Below are positions 6,151-9,233 of a DNA stretch of 9,233 bases, piece by piece. Origin of the DNA: Treponema sp. (GTDB lineage: Bacteria > Spirochaetota > Spirochaetia > Treponematales > Breznakiellaceae); contig JAITJV010000128.1 in assembly GCA_031278755.1 (NCBI GenBank), positions 1 through 9,233 on the forward strand. Reading direction: 5' to 3'. How positions within the stretch are numbered: the first letter of the stretch is position 1; each line of letters opens with the position of its first letter. Under the pieces are notes generated by a model that worked only from the letters and a program-made list of their open reading frames with translations, had not been told where the DNA came from and did not search any database. The position numbers were made by a program, and so were the translations under genes.

Positions 6151-6223
6151 CGGAGGATAGGTTAGCGGCTATACCGCCAGCTTTGGGAGCTGGATGTCGG
6201 GGGTTCAAATCCCCCTCCTCCGA
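6151..6223 (+). tRNA. tRNA-Pro, anticodon UGG
   Basis: This is a full cloverleaf of 73 bases. The acceptor arms are CGGAGGA (6151-6157) and TCCTCCG (6216-6222), with discriminator A at 6223. The D arm has GGT/ACC around AGCGGCTA-like loop bases. The anticodon stem CCAGC/GCTGG encloses the loop TTTGGGA, so bases 34-36 are TGG, which reads proline codons CCN, mainly CCA and CCG. The variable loop is five bases and the T arm is GGGGG-TTCAAAT-CCCCC. CCA is not encoded, since AAC follows the discriminator, so it must be added after transcription. Confidence 0.97.
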
Positions 6224-6237
6224 AACACAATCACATT

Positions 6238-6258
6238 CCGCGGTAAATCGCGGTTTTT
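6238..6258 (+). terminator. Rho-independent terminator of the tRNA gene
   Basis: CCGCG (6238-6242) and CGCGG (6249-6253) form a stem with a 6-base loop, followed by TTTTT (6254-6258), 15 bases after the tRNA. The T tract is also one arm of a second perfect inverted repeat, GGTTTTTGC/GCAAAAACC (6252-6260 and 6264-6272). Confidence 0.8.
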
Positions 6259-6265
6259 GCGGCGC

Positions 6266-6290
6266 AAAAACCAACAGCCGCGGCAGGCTG
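6266..6290 (-). terminator. Rho-independent terminator of the comFB-like gene
   Basis: Directly after the stop codon on the minus strand, CAGCC and GGCTG (6290-6286 and 6279-6275) form a stem with a 6-base loop, extendable by an outer G-U and A-U pair. TTGG and TTTTT (6270-6266) follow. It meets the tRNA terminator head-on, so the two convergent units are closed by interleaved signals. Confidence 0.75.
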
Positions 6291-7010
6291 CTAGAAATCT
6301 TCGTCTCCGCCGGGGGGGAACATGTAAAGGTCGGGCAGCTTGGTGATGCGGCCCATGGAGAACGCGCCGGAGGAAAAAAATTCGCTTGTAACCGGAACCT
6401 GGAAGAAGTGGTTAAGAGGCTCGAATCCCGGCGTTTCGACCTTTACCAAAAATTCAAATATTTTCTGCATGTTTGCGGACCGGGCCGGGATGGGAACGGG
6501 CCAGAAGGTAAAGGCGCCTTCGGTATTGGCGACAAGGGTGTAGGGGTTTTGCCAGTTGCCGTCCTTCATGGCGACAAGCTCGCCGTTACGGCGGAGTTCC
6601 ACCTTAATGTCCGACATGGGTGAAAAATTGAGGCCGTTGAAAAGGCGGCCCACTATAGTGGGGATATTGAAGACAGGTTTTGCCTCTTCCGCCGCGTGGT
6701 CCGGATGCGCGTTCTTGTGGCTGAAATTGGGCCGCTGGTTATGGCTTATCTGTTTTATTCCTTCATAAGCCAGGGTGACTATGTCCGCTTCTTTCTGCTG
6801 GCGTACAAGCGTTTCCGTTTCCGTCCTGGCGACGCCGCGGTTTGAGATGATATACCGGGGAGCCGTCTTGTTAAGCACATAACAGACCGTATCAAGACGG
6901 CACTGATCGCAGGTGCAAAAGCCGTCCGGGTTCCCTTCCGCAATGATGGCGTCAAATACCTCCCCAACCCTGGCGACAACTATCTCTTCGGCGGTATTGT
7001 GAATATCCAT
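6291..7010 (-). CDS. ComFB-domain protein with a beta-rich C-terminal half
   Basis: The first 95 or so residues of this 239-residue protein match the late-competence ComFB domain (PF10719 type). This is a short helical domain with the Cys cluster C32-T-C34-D-Q-C37 (plus C43), followed by RLDTVCYVLNKTAPRYIISN. Many ComFB proteins are only about this size. In cyanobacteria, ComFB/CdgR proteins have been reported to bind cyclic dinucleotides and affect motility or competence, so a signalling role is possible but unproven here. After a His-rich linker (H90, H98, H102, H105), residues from about 112 to 239 look like a beta-sandwich. This half contains PTIVGRLFNGLNFSPMSDIK, then VELRRNGELV, TEGAFTFWPVPIPA and a VKVETPGFEPL strand, resembling carboxypeptidase-regulatory-like folds. 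There is no signal peptide or membrane segment. AGGAG at 7018-7022 sets the ATG at 7010. The protein could be a metal-binding sensor or scaffold. Confidence 0.85.
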   Translation of the reverse strand: MDIHNTAEEIVVARVGEVFDAIIAEGNPDGFCTCDQCRLDTVCYVLNKTAPRYIISNRGVARTETETLVRQQKEADIVTLAYEGIKQISHNQRPNFSHKNAHPDHAAEEAKPVFNIPTIVGRLFNGLNFSPMSDIKVELRRNGELVAMKDGNWQNPYTLVANTEGAFTFWPVPIPARSANMQKIFEFLVKVETPGFEPLNHFFQVPVTSEFFSSGAFSMGRITKLPDLYMFPPGGDEDF

Positions 7011-7138
7011 ACATGATCTCCTGAAGGTCCGTTAAAACGGACGTGCATAAAATTGTTCCAAAACCCCAATTTTTGAAACAGGCCCACTTATTAATGTAAT
7101 CAATTTTTCCATATATGCAATATGGAAAAAACCCGCCG
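7011..7138. other. Leader and upstream region of the comFB-like gene with two hairpins
   Basis: GTCCGT-TAAA-ACGGAC (7027-7042) is a small hairpin just upstream of the ribosome binding site. TTTTTCCATAT (7104-7114) and ATATGGAAAAA (7120-7130) form a perfect 11-bp AT-rich inverted repeat with a 5-base loop. It lies just past the end of the HD gene and could be its weak terminator or an operator. A minus-strand promoter is not clear; TTGCAT followed 16 bases later by TACATT is the best candidate, and its -35 overlaps this repeat. Confidence 0.45.
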
Positions 7139-8371
7139 CTAAAAAAAACCGTCCAAAAGTTCAGGCAGGGCCTGAATTTTTCCGTCATAGGCAGGGGCGG
7201 TAAAGATACGCACAGTATACAACGATTTTACAAAAGAATTTACCGTTTCGCTCCGGAACGCGCTGGAACTTTCGGCAAAATACCGGTCTTCGTCCCGTAC
7301 AAAAAGCCCCGTCTCAAAGGAAACAGGCTCAGGAACGTCTATGATAAGCTCCCCCGCCGCGACGGGAACGCCTGAATCTTTCAATTTTGCCGCAAGGGCT
7401 TCCTCGCAGGCTGAACGGCTGTGTATGTCCCGCAGCCGCCTGTGTTTGTCTTCCGCATAGGGAATTTCGGCCGCGGCGCTGTAAAGGCGGCCTTCGTGCA
7501 CAGAATCGGCAAGGGGGCTTTTGATCAGGGCAAAGAGGCTCTGATCATCAAGATCGTAAAGTTCTTCCGGGGCGACATTCCCCGATTCAAGGAAGCCGAG
7601 GAGGGCCTTTTTGATCATCGCTGTGGCCGAGCGGACCTGCCGGTGCCAGTAAACGGTGCGGTACATGAGGTATTTTGAAAAAAGGATAGATTCCACGCTT
7701 GGTATGCCCCGCGTATCAATATCCACCCCCCGCTCCGGATGGGGATAAAGCCGCGACAGGATAAAATCGACGTCCTGCGCCCCGTAGGGAACCCCGCAGA
7801 AACGGGCGTCTCTGTTAAGGTAGTCAAGTTTATCGGGGTCAAGGGCCCCCGAAAGGAGCTTCCGGTAAAAAAGCAGCTCCTTGTCCGTTCCCTGAAGGGA
7901 CGCGTCCACAACGGCGGCGGTAAAGGCGGGATCGGCCCCGGCCGCCGCGATAAGACCCCGCATGGGTTCGGCAAGGATGATTTCCCCGGTAAGTTTTTCA
8001 TGGGCCTTGAGCGAAAGTTCCTTGAGGGAATGGGTATAGGGAAAATGTCCCAGATCGTGGAGAAGGCAGGCGCAGAGAAAGGAAAGAACGCCGGCCGGGG
8101 TGGTCCAGTCTTCCGCGCCCTTTTCTATAAGGTTTTCAAGAAGCCGCCTGCCAAGATAATACACGCCTATTGAATGGCTTGCCCTGGTATGGGTGGCCCC
8201 GGGATAGACGCAGTACACCGGCCCCAGTTGGAAGATGCGGAAAAGCCGCATGAAAGGGGCCGAACGCGTAAGGGCCGCAAGCCCCGGGGTAAGGTAAATA
8301 TGGCCCCACAGCGTATCCCGTATGGGATCGGTAAAGCCTTCCCGAAGCGCGGCGTGAACATCGAATTTCAT
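7139..8371 (-). CDS. HD-domain phosphohydrolase (YwfO/dGTPase-like superfamily)
   Basis: This is a metal-dependent phosphohydrolase of the HD superfamily, in the group around B. subtilis YwfO, whose members hydrolyse nucleoside triphosphates or related phosphoesters. The N-terminal pattern DPIRDTLWGHIYLTPG, then LFRIFQLGPVYCVYPGATHT, then RASHSIGVYYLGRRLL is diagnostic. The HD motif is LLHDLGHFPYTHS, giving the His-Asp pair and a following His, and a later LDPDKLDYLNRDARFCGVP supplies the distal Asp. The C-terminal half is helical with PSVESILFSKYLMYRTVYWH. The length of about 410 residues fits the group. The ATG at 8371 is preferred because relatives start about 15 residues before this DPI motif. 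A GTG at 8410 would add MDFPPKAGYSLIW, and it has AGGGG rather far upstream. Neither start has a strong Shine-Dalgarno site. The insertion-sequence remnant begins only 69 bases upstream. The natural substrate is not evident. Confidence 0.92.
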   Translation of the reverse strand: MKFDVHAALREGFTDPIRDTLWGHIYLTPGLAALTRSAPFMRLFRIFQLGPVYCVYPGATHTRASHSIGVYYLGRRLLENLIEKGAEDWTTPAGVLSFLCACLLHDLGHFPYTHSLKELSLKAHEKLTGEIILAEPMRGLIAAAGADPAFTAAVVDASLQGTDKELLFYRKLLSGALDPDKLDYLNRDARFCGVPYGAQDVDFILSRLYPHPERGVDIDTRGIPSVESILFSKYLMYRTVYWHRQVRSATAMIKKALLGFLESGNVAPEELYDLDDQSLFALIKSPLADSVHEGRLYSAAAEIPYAEDKHRRLRDIHSRSACEEALAAKLKDSGVPVAAGELIIDVPEPVSFETGLFVRDEDRYFAESSSAFRSETVNSFVKSLYTVRIFTAPAYDGKIQALPELLDGFF

Positions 8372-8489
8372 CCAGATTAAAGAATACCCCGCTTTTGGGG
8401 GAAAATCCACATCGTATTGACGGCCCCTCTGTCAACGACCAGTAGAAATGTCCCCTGTTTCCGTTCAATAGAAATGTCCCTTTGGCTCA

Positions 8490-9135
8490 TGCCGCCTTGA
8501 GCTGATTTGGCCTTTTCGTGGCATTTGAAGATCCTTAACAAGAAGCGGTTTTCCCTTGAAAAGTATCGAATACCTCCGTCAAGCCGGATTCGGACGGTTA
8601 CGTTGTCCTTGGGCCGGGGCAGTATCGTATTGGATTGATAAATCTGAATAACCGGCGCTAAAACCTAACCACATAGTCGTTAGTCGCCGCCCGCTCGTGT
8701 TCAAAGCGGAGGATTTCAGTGAGGCCTGCCTTCCCCGGCGGGACATGGGCATCGGCCGGGTCAAACGCGGGCCGGGATCACTTCCCCCCCAGTTTGTCGC
8801 ACGCCCTCCCAAAATGGTTTTTCGGTTCGGTTATCCCCACAAGCAGTTCCGCATCCGCGGGCTCCCGCGTCAATACAAACGCGTTTTTCTTGCCGCACTA
8901 CAACGCCCGGGGTATCCCGCGCCGCCAGGGTCGGTCCAAAGTCCGGATAGTTTTCTCGGCAGGCTTCCACTGCCTTTTCCCGTAGACCTTCGCTTGTTCG
9001 CCGATGTGGCGGTTTCCCCACATTCCCCTGTATAAGGCCTTTATCTCCTTCCCTCATATAGGCCCCATACATACCCTTCCCTCTCAATAACTCTTTCCCA
9101 TTGGTAATCTCCCGGCCATCTCTTTCCTCCAGGGG
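8490..9135 (-). pseudogene. Decayed ISNCY-type transposase lacking its catalytic core
   Basis: Read on the minus strand, 9057-8917 encodes REGDKGLIQGNVGKPPHRRT and a helix ending in CRENYPDFGPTLAAR. This is the linker after the N-terminal helix-turn-helix of ISNCY-type DDE transposases. Before it, only a trace of the start (YQWERVIEREG, in another frame) remains, so most of the helix-turn-helix is gone. From about 8770, DPADAHVPPGKAGLTEILRF leads to NDYVVRF and a TAG at 8660-8658. After a frameshift, 8655 onward reads PVIQIYQSNTILPRPKDNVT and then VRIRLDGGIRYFSRENRFLL, which is the family's C-terminal domain. The roughly 250-residue integrase-like core between the two parts is absent. The family name comes from motif memory. 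Confidence 0.7.
8778..8897 (-). other. Protein-like open fragment between the transposase halves
   Basis: One minus-strand frame is open for 39 codons from just after a TAG (8900-8898) to a TGA (8780-8778). It contains KKNAFVLTREPADAELLVGI and ends in FGRACDKLGGK. Its composition looks like a real protein tail and not like the transposase pieces on each side. It may be a captured gene fragment that replaced the catalytic core, or a chance frame. I do not recognise it. Confidence 0.25.
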
Positions 9136-9190
9136 GCATTCTACCAAAAGGGGACATTTCTATTGGTTTTTTAAGGGGACATTATCACTG

Positions 9191-9233
9191 ATTTTTAACA
9201 ATCCTTCAAAAAAAAATACTTGCAAATAAAATC
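9191..9233. other. AT-rich flank right of the insertion sequence
   Basis: The last 43 bases are AT-rich with a run of nine A. Nothing else can be recognised before the window ends. Confidence 0.4.

Larger units (their letters stand above)
8440..9190 (-). mobile_element. Internally deleted insertion sequence, ISNCY-like, with doubled terminal repeats
   Basis: The left end has two copies of an AGAAATGTCCC unit: CAGTAGAAATGTCCCCTG at 8440-8457 and AATAGAAATGTCCCTTTGG at 8467-8485. The right end has the same pair inverted: CCAAAAGGGGACATTTCTATT at 9144-9164 (read on the other strand as AATAGAAATGTCCCCTTTTGG) and GGGGACATTATCACTG at 9175-9190. The element thus runs CAGT...ACTG over 751 bp, too short for a working element of this kind. 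Inside lie broken transposase pieces. No target-site duplication is evident at the outer edges. Confidence 0.75.

Noticed and set aside
7739..8173. Plus-strand frame of 144 codons opposite the HD gene
   Set aside because: It is antisense to the HD catalytic region; its Gly/Lys-rich sequence is what the reverse of that gene would give.
8440..9190. IS21-family element, because of the multiple terminal repeats
   Set aside because: The internal protein pieces match ISNCY-type transposases and no IstB-like ATPase remnant is visible.

Overview
The window looks like ordinary chromosomal DNA, moderately GC-rich, with metal-resistance genes and mobile-element debris mixed in. The protein set and the tRNA without an encoded CCA end suggest a spirochaete, perhaps a gut treponeme: a ComFB-domain protein, an HD phosphohydrolase of the type seen in Treponema, and an orphan hexuloisomerase-like SIS protein. 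This placement is a judgement from protein character, not a database match, and is only moderately secure.

Layout from left to right. (1) The 3' part of htpG (+) ends at 973. It overlaps by 32 bp the convergent 3' end of a Zn/Cd/Pb-type P1B ATPase (-, 942-2996). (2) The ATPase follows an ArsR/SmtB-family metal sensor (-, 3110-3469) with complete alpha3N-like and alpha5 metal-site residues. A sigma70-like promoter upstream of the sensor is overlapped by a long inverted-repeat operator, and a second operator-like repeat sits between sensor and pump. The two genes form a metal-responsive efflux unit. The stretch between them is bounded by an 11-bp direct repeat that includes the sensor stop (ATGA) and the pump start, as if an ancestral 4-bp overlap had been split by a 117-bp duplication or insertion. 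Short GGGACAGAGC repeats lie in the intergenic DNA and in the first codons of the pump, where they encode an 8-residue tandem repeat. (3) A gene-poor 460-bp stretch (3470-3930) holds the promoter and operator, possible gene debris and two tandem hairpins. (4) A beta-lactamase-fold serine hydrolase (+, 3931-5139) and a SIS-domain 6-phospho-3-hexuloisomerase-like protein (+, 5298-5900) follow.

(5) After a GC-rich intergenic stretch with inverted repeats comes tRNA-Pro(UGG) (+, 6151-6223) with a close promoter. Its terminator is interleaved with the terminator of the convergent comFB-like gene (-, 6291-7010). That gene has a Cys-rich ComFB domain joined to a beta-rich C-terminal half. (6) An HD-domain phosphohydrolase (-, 7139-8371) reads toward it. 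(7) The right end (8440-9190) is a shrunken insertion sequence. Each end has two copies of an AAATGTCCCC-type repeat in inverted orientation. Inside are frameshifted N- and C-terminal pieces of an ISNCY-type transposase whose catalytic core is gone.

I see no CRISPR array, phage module or clear new defence system. The most interesting points are the remodelled sensor-pump junction, the repeat-derived N-terminus of the pump, the two-domain ComFB protein and the internally deleted insertion sequence.
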